Source: Paratinospora sagittata (lineage: Eukaryota; Streptophyta; Magnoliopsida; Ranunculales; Menispermaceae). Taken from it: DNA of 64,000 nt. Location: NCBI GenBank assembly GCA_035771175.1, contig CM069613.1, forward strand, positions 3,034,001 to 3,098,000, given 5' to 3'. The notes below the pieces were generated by a model that was not told the DNA's origin, did not search any database, and saw nothing but the letters and a program-made list of their open reading frames with translations. Every line of letters starts with the position of its first letter. The first letter of the stretch is position 1. A program made the position numbers and the translations under genes. Shown here one piece after another: positions 35,001-45,630 of this stretch.

Positions 35001-38000
35001 TCGCAATAAAGGGTGGTCTTTCCTTCTATCGGTAGGGGCTTCGGGGGGAGTTCTTGTTGTATGGGATACAAGGGTAGTAGAGGTGGAAAGTTGCTTCATT
35101 GGCAATTTTTCAGTGACAATCAAGATGAGGAATACTACGGTTTCTCAATGGTGGTTCACAGGAGTGTATGGTCCGTCAAAACCGTCAGAGTGGCAGAGGT
35201 TTTGGGACGAGCTTGCCGGCTTATCAGTGGTTTGTGAGGAGGTTGGTGTGTAGCGGGGGACTTCAACACCACAAGATCAGTGGGGGAAAAGCTGAACAGT
35301 ACACGTCTCATAAGGAGCATGTAGGAGTTTGACCAGCTGATAGATGAGCTTTAGCTCATGGATCTTCCTTATGTAATGCCAATTTTACATGGTCCAATTT
35401 GAGATCACACCCAATATGTTGTCGTTTGGACCGGTTCTTGGGGTCTACAAAATGGTTGGAACTATTTCCTTCGTACAAGCTGTCGGCGTTAACCAGAACC
35501 ACATCAGATCATAGACCAGTATTGCTCGACACCGAAGAAGTGAAATGGGGTCCGATGCCATTTAAATTTGAAAACGTCTGGTTGAACCACAAGGACTTCT
35601 TGCAGAAGGTGGGGGTGTGGTGGCAGGAAGCTAGGGCTTTTGGGAGACAGGGTCATCAATTTGTGGTACGTTTGAAACTGACGAAAGATTCAATCAAGAC
35701 ATGGGACAAATAGAGCTTTGGTCTGACAAGAGCTAAAAAAAGGAGATTGAGGGGATCATTGGCTCTTTGGATGGTTTGGAAGAAACGAATGCTTGGTCTG
35801 CTCAAGGACTAAAAATTCGCCGAAATTCGGCGAATTTTTTCGGTTTTTTTACCATCGAAGTGCAAAATGGGATGTAAAATAAAAAATGCAAAAATTCGCT
35901 AAATAATTCGATAAACTTCGACAACTTCGACGAAATTCGATAAACTTCGACAAAAGTTTAGTTTTTCAATAAAAAAATGCAAAAATTCGATAAAATTCGA
36001 CAAAATTCGATGAAATTAGACAGAGAAGTAAAAAAGATGTTACTTCATCAATAAAAAACAAAAAAACACTAATAATTATGTATTATTTTCAACTTCATCA
36101 ACCAACATAGCAATATAAATTTTAAAAAATAATTTAACAAGCTAACAAATTATGTAGTTTATGGGATATGCTTTACCAAAAAAAAAAAAAAAGAAGCAAA
36201 ATAAATAAATAGTTAAAGTCGAAATAAGATAAAAACTTAAAAATAAATTAAAAGATTTCCTAAAGTCATCTTTTTTTAGTTAACTCTTATGAAACAAGAT
36301 TAATAAACAACACATTCAAATAATAAACTAATAAATTAAGCATGATAGAATTCAAACTAGTAAAGTATATGGTCGAGAAGCAAGCCACCACAAAATTAAA
36401 TATCAAAATAAAGAAAACAAATTAAGACCAAAAGCCATCATTCAAATTCATCAACTCACTTAACAAGATTGATTTTGTTAGGTCGCTTATTGATATTTTT
36501 ATGTATTAAAAGTGTCTATTTATATTAGTTTTTAGCTTATACTACAATAAATTTAGATATTTAAGCATATATGCAAAAATTCTCTAAACTTCTCTAATTT
36601 AGCAAATTTTTACAAAAATTCTCCATGTCGAATTAAACTTCTCCGAATTAATTCTGATTTTTGAAGGTCGAAGTTTAGGGCGAAATCGAAGTTTCGTACC
36701 TTGGGTCTGCTGAGATGGTCACCTTTCGAAAAATTTACATGGCAGCGTTAGAAGAGTTGTGCCTCAGAGAAGACAGGATAGCCCTTCAAAAAGCTAGGAT
36801 TAAATGGCTAAAGGAGGGGGATGCAAATACGAGCTTCTTTCACAACATCCTAAATAGCCGGCGAAACATGAACTGCATTTCTTCTATTGAGAAGGAGAAT
36901 GGTGATTGTATTTCAGGGGAGGGGGAGTAGGTGGAGGAAATTATCGCATATTTTACTAAGGTGTGTAGTGAAGAGAGAAGCTATGTATGGGAGATAGAGG
37001 GTTTGGATTGGGGGGTTATCTCTCAAGAGGATAAGGTGTTTTTTGAACAACCATTCCAAGAGGAAGAGGTCAAGGCTGCGGTCTTCAATTGTGATGGGTC
37101 TAAAACCCCGGGCCCAGACGGATACACTATGTCATTCTTTCAAAAGGCGTGGGAGGTGGTAAAGGAAGATATTGTGAAGGTGGTCCAGGAGTTCTTTCAT
37201 AATGGTGTGATAAATAATATGGCGAATGAGACGTACATTTGTCTTGTTCCTAAAAAGAGTGATTCCTGAAGATTGAAGGACTATAGACCTATAAGTCTAG
37301 TGACTAGCTTGTACAAAATAATCTCTAAGATGTTGTCTTTGAGATTTTGAGCTGTGTTGCACAAATCTGTTGTTGAAACTCAGTCGGCTTTCATTTAGGG
37401 GAGGCAAATTCTAGATGCAGTTTTAGTGGCCAACGAAGCAATAGAAGATTACAGAGTGGGGGGCAAGAAAGGTGTAGTATTTAAAGTTGACTTTGCCAAG
37501 GCATATGATATAGTGGTTTGGGGGTTCTTGCGTCATGTGCTACAACAGAAAGGATTTGGGGATCGTTGGATTAGTTGGATGATTGGTTGTTTGAGCTCTG
37601 TCACATACTCTGTGGTCATTAACGACAGACCAAGAGGGTAATTTGCGGCTAGCAGAGGTCTTCGACAAGGAGATCCACTGTCTCCATTTCTTTTGACCAT
37701 TGTGGGGGATGGTTTGGCGAGACGGATGGCACGTGCAAGTAGCCTTGATTTAGTAAAAGGCATTCAAGTGGGTAAGAAAAAGGTTGATGTATCTATACTT
37801 CAATACGCCGACGACACTTTGTTCTTGATGGATGGGGGTGATGTGAATGTGCAAAGAATTCTAGATATCTTTCATTGTTTCTGTGAGTTTTCTAGGCTTA
37901 AGGTGAACATGGCAAAGTGTCAGATGACTGGCATGAATATGGATCCAGAAGTAATCTTAAGAATGGCAAATTTTGTAGGGTGTTCAGTTGGGGTTTGGCC

Positions 38001-41000
38001 TATGAAATATCTGGGGTTGCCTCTGGGAGGAAACCCCAATTCTAAAGTCTTCTGGGATCCAGTGGTGTCAACCATTTCTCGAAGGCCGGAGGGATGGAAG
38101 CGGACCTTCTTGTCAAAAGGGGGTAAGCTTTCATTGATCAAGGCGGTCTTAGAAGCTATACCAACTTACTTTTTATCAATATTTAAAATCCCAGTGGGGG
38201 TGGCACGGGCGATCGAAAAAAAGATGAGGGTATTCTTTTGGGGAGGTAAGGGGGATAGAGAATATATGAGCTTGATTAAATGGGAGGTTGTTCAGAGACT
38301 GGTGGAGAAAGTTGGGCTCGGTATTGGGAATGTTGTGGAGAAGAATGTGGCCTTATGCGGGAAATGGCTGTGGAGATGTCTGAAGGAAGGAAACTCTTTG
38401 TGGGCTCGGGTGATTATGAGTCGATATGGGAGAATCTTTGCTTCGGGCCAGGGTGTTGGGGTGAGGTATGGGGGAGGATTTACCTCCAGAGGGCCATGGA
38501 AATTCATCGAATCCTTATCATCAACTGTTGATGCACACATTCGCCCTTCGCTTGGTGATGGGGAAACCTTTCGTTTCTGGGAGGATAGATGGATTGGGGA
38601 TTGTCCCTTGGCAAGAACTTGTCCGACCTTATATAGATTATCAACTATGCACAACCAGCCTATTGCAAAATTTATCAACCCAAGCCCTATCGATTCAAAC
38701 AATGCCTTGTCTTGGAACCTACACTTTCCTAGAGCTGCTACTTTAAGAGAACAAGGGGAAATAGCTAACCTTTTAAATACCTTAGACCACATAACCCGGA
38801 TCAATTTAAATGGGCTCTTGAGCCAAATGAGGAGTATTCTTGTAAATCATTAGTTGGGGCCTTACAATCCTCTTCTAATCACGTCGTGCCACCTGTCCTC
38901 TTAGCGACAATCATTTGGAGAATACATATTCCATCTAAAGTTATAGTGTTTGGTTGGCTTCTGGCTCATAGGAAGATCAACACCATGGACTTACTCCAAA
39001 GGTGTCTTCCTAATATGGTTCTATCTCCACAGTGTTGTGTTCTATGCTTTCAGGCTGAAGAAAACCTAGATCATTTGTTCTTGCATTGTTCGGTGGCTAG
39101 AGGCTTATGGGAGAAATGGTGTTGCTTCTCGGGAGGAAGGTTTCGCCCTCCATCTTGTCTTGATGAGTGCATGTCCCTATCCCATAACTCAATCACTTCA
39201 TCTTTGGCTAGAGAGGTGGCACTTATGGCATCCTTTGCGACACTATGGCATATTTGGCTAGAAAGGAACAATAGAATCTTTAATGTTAGATGTAGGGATG
39301 CTACCAAATTGTGGGAAGATACTAGGTTCGTTGCCAGTTCGTGGGTTCATGCGGCCGCGTTGGTTAATGGCCCATCTCTTTCGGATTGGATTTTGGATTG
39401 GGGAAGTTGTCTTTTTCATTTGTAATTTGGGTGCATGGATGCATATCACGGGTATTTGAGTTCCCGAGTGTTATTTTTATTTTGGCTTTGGGCGCTCTTC
39501 TTATGCTCCCTATGGTTGTACTCATATTTTTGTGTTAATTTTTAATACATACAATGCTTGTTTCTGCTAAAAAAAAAACAAAAAAACAATCTTTGTGATA
39601 CCATAAAATAGCCCATCTTTCTACTATTATGAATCATTGTTGCTCTTTTGTTTATTTATTGTTATGCAGATTAGGATTCAGTGTACAGAAGACACAACAA
39701 GGAAGCGCCAAAATCTGGATTCTTTACTGATGAATGACGTTGCTTTATGTAAATTCTTTATGAATGGATCGTGCAACAAAGGCAATCAATGTTCTTTCTC
39801 ACATTCTCTTCAAGCTAAAAGGCCTGTGTGCAAGTTCTTCTCCTCTCCTCAGGTATTTCTATTTTCTGACCATTTTACCATGCAACTTAACTCTTAAACC
39901 CTTGTTTAAAGTCAAGTTATTTCAATTATTAAAGCATAATTTGTGAGCATGGAGGAGTCAATTTTATCAAGTTAAATTCCATATTTCATCTTTCTTAACT
40001 GTTGGAACAAGGCATCTTGTCCCTTGACTATGACAGGAAGAAAACGACGGAAAAGATGATTTATAGGAATCAAATTAATGCTTTCATTTGAATGGGCAGG
40101 GATGTCATAATGGAGCTTCCTGTTTCTTTTCTCATGACCTAGTCCCATCCGTGCAATCAGTTAGCAATTCACTTAGATGCTTGCCGGAGGATGCAAATGT
40201 GGATGGTGCTGCGTTTTTTAGCTTGTTACCCACAAGTCCTGATGGATGTGTTCTTATATTAGATGATACTGATTTGGGTTGCTCTACCAATCTCTCTCGG
40301 CACTTGGATCCAACCAAGATAATCTCAACAACCTCTCTTCCTTCCACCATCATGTTCAACGACTCATTGTTGGGTGCCAGAATACTCTGGGGTTCGAGTG
40401 ATCCATGCCAGGCCATCATCTCGAACAGTGGAGAAAACTGTGTTCCATGGACAGAAGTTGGTTGTGTTTTATGGTTACCTAAGTTCCCAGCTGGTGGTGA
40501 TGACTTAAAAGAACACAGCGGCCTCTTAAAGAAGTTCTTCAAGTATCTTTCCATCAGGATTCTGGCCGACTCTTTGTACAATATATGTGTTGTCCTTGTC
40601 ATGAACAATATCCGATTTTCACAACTACAGGTACAATCATTTTTTAATACATTCTCTCTTAATCCTACCATTGTAAGCTTTTTAGGGCTTGGTACATTTT
40701 TAAGCAACACTGTCTATCTATGTTAGTAGATCTAAAACTGAAAGAATAAAATTTATTTCTCTGTAAATCTTGTTAATTACAATGAAGTCGTAAAGCTAAA
40801 TATATAACGTGTGGGTTAATTTCTAATCACCTAAAACACCAATAGAAACATAAACTTTATTACTTTAATAATAAAATCCTAAATCTAGATTCCCTCCAAC
40901 ATGCTACTAAGCTTATACCTTGGGGTGTTCAAGACATAAAACTTCTTCCAAGCCCATAATTTATAGACCCCGAATTTTCATCATTTGATTCTGATTTATT

Positions 41001-41856
41001 AGATTAGCCAATTGTTGAGACATTGAGAAAAAGTGTGAAAGGTTGTGATTTAGGTCTGAATATTATATGATAAAGATCGGCTTATTGTTCGCAATTTTGT
41101 TTCATTACTCTACCAATGATTTTTTTCCCAGAAGTCCCAAACTTAGATGATGTTAGTTGATTACCACTCACCTCTGTGAATTGAGTTGAGTTACTTCATT
41201 ATTGCATTAACCTGGCTGATATTTTTTCTATTTTTTGTCACTGCATTATTATTTGTTTCCTATGTCATACTTGTCTTCTTTAATTTCATCTTACCCTATT
41301 ATAAAGGGCAGCCCGGTGCACAAAGCTCTTGCCTACGCGCAGGTCCTGAGGCATCTTACCCTATCATGAATATCTAAAATTTGTCGATAACTGCAACATA
41401 CTTATTGAATATCCACTGGATAACTATGACATTGGATTCGCCATTTATTGGCGCATGACTTTCAGGGTTCAAGCTTTTGCCTTTCTCAGCCAATTTGAAG
41501 TTTGAACATCACCATGCATATATTAACTTTCATGATGGATGCAAAAGTCATGATTCTGATAGCAACTACAATGATATTAATGTAAATTCTTGTTTCAGGT
41601 TGAAAAGTTGGCTAGAGATTGCTTCTTCTTCCTTACAAAATCATTCCCATTTAACGAATCTGCATTTGGGGAATTCTCCGACAAAATAATCACAAGGAAG
41701 CCAATGACAGTGTCCTGCCCTGTATCATATGTTTTCGATCTTCATCCTCCAACCGACCTCCAATTTGGAGATTATGTAGGCACACTTCACAACTGTCTAT
41801 ATAACGATGCCAGTAGCATATATTATCCCAGCTTTGGATATCAACATAGCTACTAA
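23066..41856 (+). CDS. DExH8: DExH-box ATP-dependent RNA helicase with two CCCH zinc fingers (DExH8-like)
   Basis: Predicted RNA helicase of the DEAH/RHA class, 1,024 residues, near the length I recall for the Arabidopsis protein. Fourteen exons: 23066-23216, 24102-24279, 25681-25854, 26010-26157, 26452-26763, 28263-28409, 28492-28672, 29484-29764, 29856-29972, 30305-30449, 30528-30796, 39670-39852, 40100-40630, 41599-41856. All joins keep frame. Motif I GETGCGKSSQ (about 46-55) spans exons 1/2; motif II DEVH is at about 141-144; motif III is SAT, motif [13 protein letters not shown] and motif [12 protein letters not shown] helicase-associated region follows, then two CCCH fingers (about 728-774), the second split by intron 12. 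The N-terminus is a poly-Ser/Thr stretch encoded by TCT/ACT repeats. Intron 11 is 8.9 kb and holds a SINE and a LINE. Confidence 0.93.
31824..32043 (-). mobile_element. tRNA-derived SINE in DExH8 intron 11
   Basis: A 182-bp insert (31843-32024) between perfect 19-bp duplications AAGTGCATTGTAATTTATT at 31824-31842 and 32025-32043. Read on the minus strand it has an A box (TGGCTCAGTGGTTAGGTGC), a B box (GGTCTCGAGTTCAAGTC) about 30 bp later, and an A-rich 3' tail (the T-run at 31849-31858). The internal polymerase III promoter and tail define a tRNA-type SINE. It is different from the Au SINEs in this window. The clean duplication suggests a fairly young copy. Confidence 0.88.
32341..34846 (+). 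pseudogene. LINE-B ORF1 (gag-like, DUF4283-type), broken
   Basis: The first open part (32341-33399, 352 codons) has a DUF4283-like fold signature ([30 protein letters not shown]). A stop at 33397-33399 and further lesions interrupt it. A later open part (34193-34846) is Ser/Asp-rich. The final TGA overlaps the ORF2 start as ATGA (34843-34846), so the original element probably relied on stop-and-restart translation. A zinc knuckle is not evident. Confidence 0.7.
34843..39425 (+). pseudogene. LINE-B ORF2: endonuclease, reverse transcriptase, zf-RVT; broken
   Basis: It starts [20 protein letters not shown], the typical LINE endonuclease start, but a stop near 34972 and a frameshift around the GDFNTT motif (about 35260) break it. 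A hAT element (35803-36703) then splits it. The reverse transcriptase resumes after 36712 and stays in one frame to 38853, interrupted only by stops near 36928, 37267, 37397 and 37639. Motifs include [24 protein letters not shown] and QYADDTLF. The zf-RVT region (38886-39425) contains [14 protein letters not shown] and ends [10 protein letters not shown]...LFHL, with no RNase H beyond it. Confidence 0.85.
35795..36711. mobile_element. hAT-type MITE nested in LINE-B
   Basis: A 901-bp element (35803-36703) is flanked by perfect 8-bp duplications GGTCTGCT at 35795-35802 and 36704-36711. It begins CAAGGACTAAAAATTCG and the complement of its end begins CAAGGTACGAAACTTCG, an imperfect inverted repeat with the five outermost bases identical. 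The subterminal parts repeat AATTCGAT/CTTCGAC words. It is AT-rich with no transposase frame. The 8-bp duplication and CA...TG ends indicate hAT. It arrived after LINE-B and cuts its ORF2. Confidence 0.9.
41287..41364 (-). mobile_element. Severely 5'-truncated Au SINE with 13-bp target duplication
   Basis: A 52-bp insert (41300-41351) between perfect CATCTTACCCTAT copies at 41287-41299 and 41352-41364. It contains GGGCAGCCCGGTGCACAAAG, the conserved 3' end of the Au SINE (here in minus orientation), without its tRNA-derived promoter half. It sits in the last DExH8 intron, about 235 bp before exon 14. Confidence 0.8.
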
Positions 41857-42318
41857 AGTGTTGGATTAGTAAATATTTTAACTCCAGTTTCGAAGAAACG
41901 ATGAATTTGCGCAGAATTGGAATGCCACAAATTATATCAGAAAGGTTTGATCATGCCGGGAAAAGTGAGGTCTGACCAGTACTGTAGATAAAAGTAGTAA
42001 GAATTTTCTGGAAAAGAACTGGGAGCTTATGAGTCTCAATCTCTTTATTTGGTGGCGTTTTTTTGTGATACCAATAAGAGTTCTTAAGAGACAAAAGAGA
42101 AATCCTTCTGTAAGTTTTGTTACTTTTATTTTTATGTAATTTAGATTATTCTTTTTTGTTCCCATTTTGCAGACCTTGGTGACCAAAATCATGTCAAAGT
42201 ATATATATAGGGATTAATTCCTCCGATGCACTACCTGTTATACTTGCTTGATAATTTTTTCCTGCAAAAAAGAAAAAAGAAAAAAGAAAAAAAAGAAAGG
42301 AGTATGAGGTGGAATAAG
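41857..42318 (+). other. DExH8 3' UTR and intergenic
   Basis: Probably 3' UTR for the first about 300 bases. An A-rich tract with periodic G (about 42266-42300) precedes a MITE. No gene seen. Confidence 0.5.
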
Positions 42319-42754
42319 AAGGGGTGTAAGCCAACCTGGCCATTCGGGTTAAAAAACCCAAACGGTTCGGGTTGGAAGCCTAAAAAATCGACTCAACTCA
42401 ATTTGAACCGAATTAGTTTGATATTATGATATGGTGGTAGATGAATGTGATTTTATTTAAAACATCTTAATATTTTATAGTTGTCAAATTTACATATTGA
42501 TATGATTGTATTTAAAATTGAAACATTACATCTTTGATGTCTATTAGTATAGAATTTATATGTGAAATTTACAAGTATAATTTAATTCATTTCAAGAGTT
42601 CAAGATTTTTAACTCGAATGACCAACTCAACTCAAACCGAACTAGTTTGGATTGAGTTGAGTTGGGTTGGGTTCTAATTTTTTTAACTCGAACTAATTTG
42701 AGTTGGGTTTAAATTTTATTTCAGCCTGATCTAACTCAACTTGTTATACCCCTG
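42319..42754. mobile_element. hAT-like MITE between DExH8 and the next gene
   Basis: A 436-bp element with ends AAGGGGTGTAAG and, on the complement of the right end, CAGGGGTATAAC. Flanks GGAATAAG and CGAATTAG match at 6 of 8 positions, a decayed hAT duplication. Subterminal repeats use TTCGGGTT and GAGTTGGGTT words. It resembles the element at 12489-13019 in terminal sequence but carries different subterminal words. No coding capacity. Confidence 0.6.
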
Positions 42755-43215
42755 CGAATTAGACAATGTTTATTATTGTATTAGTCTTATTAGTTAAAAA
42801 GTATGCTTTGGAAAAATTTTGTGTCGTTGATTATGTGTGGGAGCATTTACACATCTATTAGGATATGTCACTCTTTTTTCTTGTTAAGACTTGCCCAGGA
42901 TACATGAAGTTATTAGAAATTACTTGTTTCTTATTTATATTATATTCAAAAGAAATAATAATTATTAATTTAAAAGATTAATTTAAAAAAAATTGGTGAA
43001 AATGGTAAGTGAAGTTTCCTATACGTAGAAGTGAAGTTTACACTTCTCTCCTTCTTAGATCTTCCACATCAGCCCGGACCTGATTCGGAGGTCACAACCG
43101 TCTTTTCCTTCCTCTTACAAGATACAGCAATTCTCGTTCGACCAATCTTTTGTATATATTTCTCCAGTGTGTCCCTATATGCACTCCACCGTTTACACAA
43201 TACGTATCCCTCCAC

Positions 43216-43225
43216 GCCACGTGGC
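43216..43225. promoter_or_regulatory. Perfect palindromic G-box in the promoter of the following gene
   Basis: GCCACGTGGC, a 10-bp palindrome about 245 bp before the start codon at 43470. Such G-boxes bind plant bZIP and bHLH factors (ABA or light regulation). A TATA-like TTTGTATATATTT lies at about 43148-43160. Which factor binds cannot be told from the sequence. Confidence 0.55.
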
Positions 43226-43461
43226 ATCCTCAAGCATCCAAGTGCTGCTCATGACGTAAGAAGAGGAACGCGGCACGTAGAGAACACTGGAAGGCAATTG
43301 ATAAAACAACCCACGGAAGTACCAAATAACCCAGCTTCTTCTTCAGCTCTCCAAATCCAGCGTCTTCTTCTAAAAAACCCAAATTTTTGTTCGATTTACA
43401 AAAATCTGATTGCGAAATTTGAAACCCTAACCCTAATTTGGAAAAATTATCGATTATTTCC

Positions 43462-43563
43462 ATGAAACAATGGCGCACAAGACGCTTAATTCGCGTCACG
43501 CACTCGAATCCTGCACGCTTCAGCTCCACAACTGGAAGCCCTTTCATCTCCAACAAACCCTAG
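43462..43563 (+). promoter_or_regulatory. Upstream ORF overlapping the start of the following gene
   Basis: ATG at 43462 opens a 33-codon frame that overlaps the main ATG (43470) out of frame and stops at 43561-43563. Its context is weak (T at -3), whereas the main ATG has A at -3 and G at +4, so ribosomes could reach the main start by leaky scanning. It would matter only if the transcript starts upstream of 43462. Confidence 0.45.
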
Positions 43564-45581
43564 CCACCAAAACCCTAGAACCATCACCACCACCACCATC
43601 CGATCTCTGCAACTCAAAGCTCTACTCTAATTCCACCAATGGCGACGTTGTTCACAACAAGAGACCGTGCTTATCCGATCGATCCACGGCGTTTTCCATC
43701 GACAGTCTCGATCTGTCTCGGTTAAGCTTGTTCGAGGACGAGAGGCATTCGGTGGCGTCGCGGCGGAATCGGGGGAAATTCCGGTGGATGCCGCGGAAGA
43801 GGAGGCGGCGGGGATCTGGATCAGTTTCTGGCCGGAGCAGTGATCGGAGTGGGACTCGCCGGGGTTGTTCGGTCGGAGCGTCGGCGGCGTACGCGACTTG
43901 CTCGGATTTTCCAGTTGCGGCGGGGACGGATTCGAGCGGGGAGCTGTTTGTGAATGGAGGGGATGCGAATTGGTCGTCGGATGTGAGCGAGGCGAGGAAT
44001 TCGCGGCGAGAAGGGAGAGATTCGGCTGGAGAGAAGGAGCATTTGATTTCTGGGTGTTGGCAAGTTGGTGCTGTTGAAGCTCAGGGGAACGAGTCCGGTG
44101 ACGGAAGCGAACCGGGGTATAGAGGGGACGGCGAGTTTGGATATGGTGATGAGTTTGATGAGGAAGAAGATGATGGGCGGGCATTGTTTTGGGGCGAACA
44201 GTTTGGAAGTAAGAAAAAGAAAATTTGCTTTATTTTTATTTTTTATTAAGATTGCATTTTTGTTTTTGTTTCTTCATGTTGATTAGTTATTTTAATTTAT
44301 TTATGATGGTTTACAATTAATAATTTAAATGTTAATATGGAAGAGTGGGAGAAGCCGATTTGTGTAGCTGACCATGTAGTTGGGAAAAGGAAAGGCTTAG
44401 TTGAGTTTAGTAGAAGCTAATTTTTTTTTTTTAATAGTCAATATGGTATATTTGCTTTTGTATTTGTGACTTTAACTAGAGTTATTTGAATTGATGGACT
44501 TATTGAAGATTTAATTTTCTCACAAGTTTGAAGTGTAAACATGCGGAAAGATCTTACAAGCGCCAGTGAATGGAAATTTCCAAAGATCTTACAAGCTGTA
44601 GTTGGCTTTATTTATGTAGAGGTTTATTGGTTTGGATCTCCTGGTTAAGGTGGATGTGGAATTAGAAATCGTGAACAATGGTTTGAAATTGGAATTTAAT
44701 GTAGGAGTTTTGTTCAATTATTTGTTTCTTGAAAGAAATGGATCTAATCAATGAGAGAATGCAGAAAGATGCATTAATTTGAATTTCAATAGTAGCTTAA
44801 CAAATCATGCAAGTTGAGATATGCCATACTTGATGAATTGCTGGTAATGTTTACTGCATTAGTGAGTGAGGAAAATAAAATTTCATTTGCTATATTAATT
44901 TTCAGGGAACCTTTCAAACTCCTTTGCAATTCAGCTTGAACCTTCTGTTTAATTGAGTTACAGTATTTGATAGGTTGGTCATAGAGGTCACTTGATGGTC
45001 TATTGGGTATGGCCTATGCCCCTTCAAAAGAAAAAAGATACAACGTATGCATAGCACAAATTGAATCGTACGGCTGAAGATATTGCTGTGGAAGGTGTGG
45101 AGTATACTTTAGTTTCATTCTTGAGAATATTCGAGCGTACAAGATATGAGAGGCAAAGCTGTTGGAACTGCTAGGCTCAGATGCCCACATCCATTGGTTA
45201 TATATCTAATAGATGTCAATCCTTATGCTAATCATCAAATGTTTGTTGAAAGACTACCATTCCTGTATCTTTTTTTAGCAAGTGCTTCCATATCTTCTCT
45301 TAGGGTCTTCTCCTTATTAAACACTAGGTAATAACCATTTTATATCTTCAAAGCATCCATATCATGCTTCTACTCTTTGTGTTTCCTAGTACTTTCAATA
45401 GTATTATGCTAGCTAAATACAAGAAATATGTAAGTTCTAGTTGATACTTCAAAAAAATAAAAAAAAAGGTTGATACTTGATACGACTCAGACGGAAACCA
45501 CAGAGTTGATACTTGATACTGGAATGCCATCCTGGAATCTTTGTAACATCCAAATGGGACATCTCTTCCCATTGGCCTTTA

Positions 45582-45630
<49 letters not shown>

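Larger units (their letters stand above)
32104..39603 (+). mobile_element. LINE-B: near full-length, decayed non-LTR retrotransposon with a nested hAT element
   Basis: An insert (32121-39586) is bounded by perfect 17-bp duplications CAATCTTTGTGATACCA at 32104-32120 and 39587-39603, preceded on the right by an A-rich tail. It has a 5' UTR (about 220 bp), an ORF1 region (32341-34846), ORF2 from 34843, a reverse transcriptase and a terminal zf-RVT region, and no RNase H. It is therefore a different lineage from LINE-A. In-frame stops and at least one frameshift make it inactive. It is oriented with the helicase gene and lies wholly within intron 11. Confidence 0.92.

Noticed and set aside
38292..38804. 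170-codon minus-strand frame
   Set aside because: Antisense to the LINE-B reverse transcriptase region.
40132..40710. 192-codon minus-strand frame
   Set aside because: Antisense to helicase exon 13, which fits the family sequence and phase.
43627..44184. 185-codon minus-strand frame opposite the unrecognised gene
   Set aside because: Composition (Pro, Ser, Arg, His) is what antisense of the GC-rich, Arg/Ser-rich exon gives; the plus frame has a better start, spliced second exon and stop.
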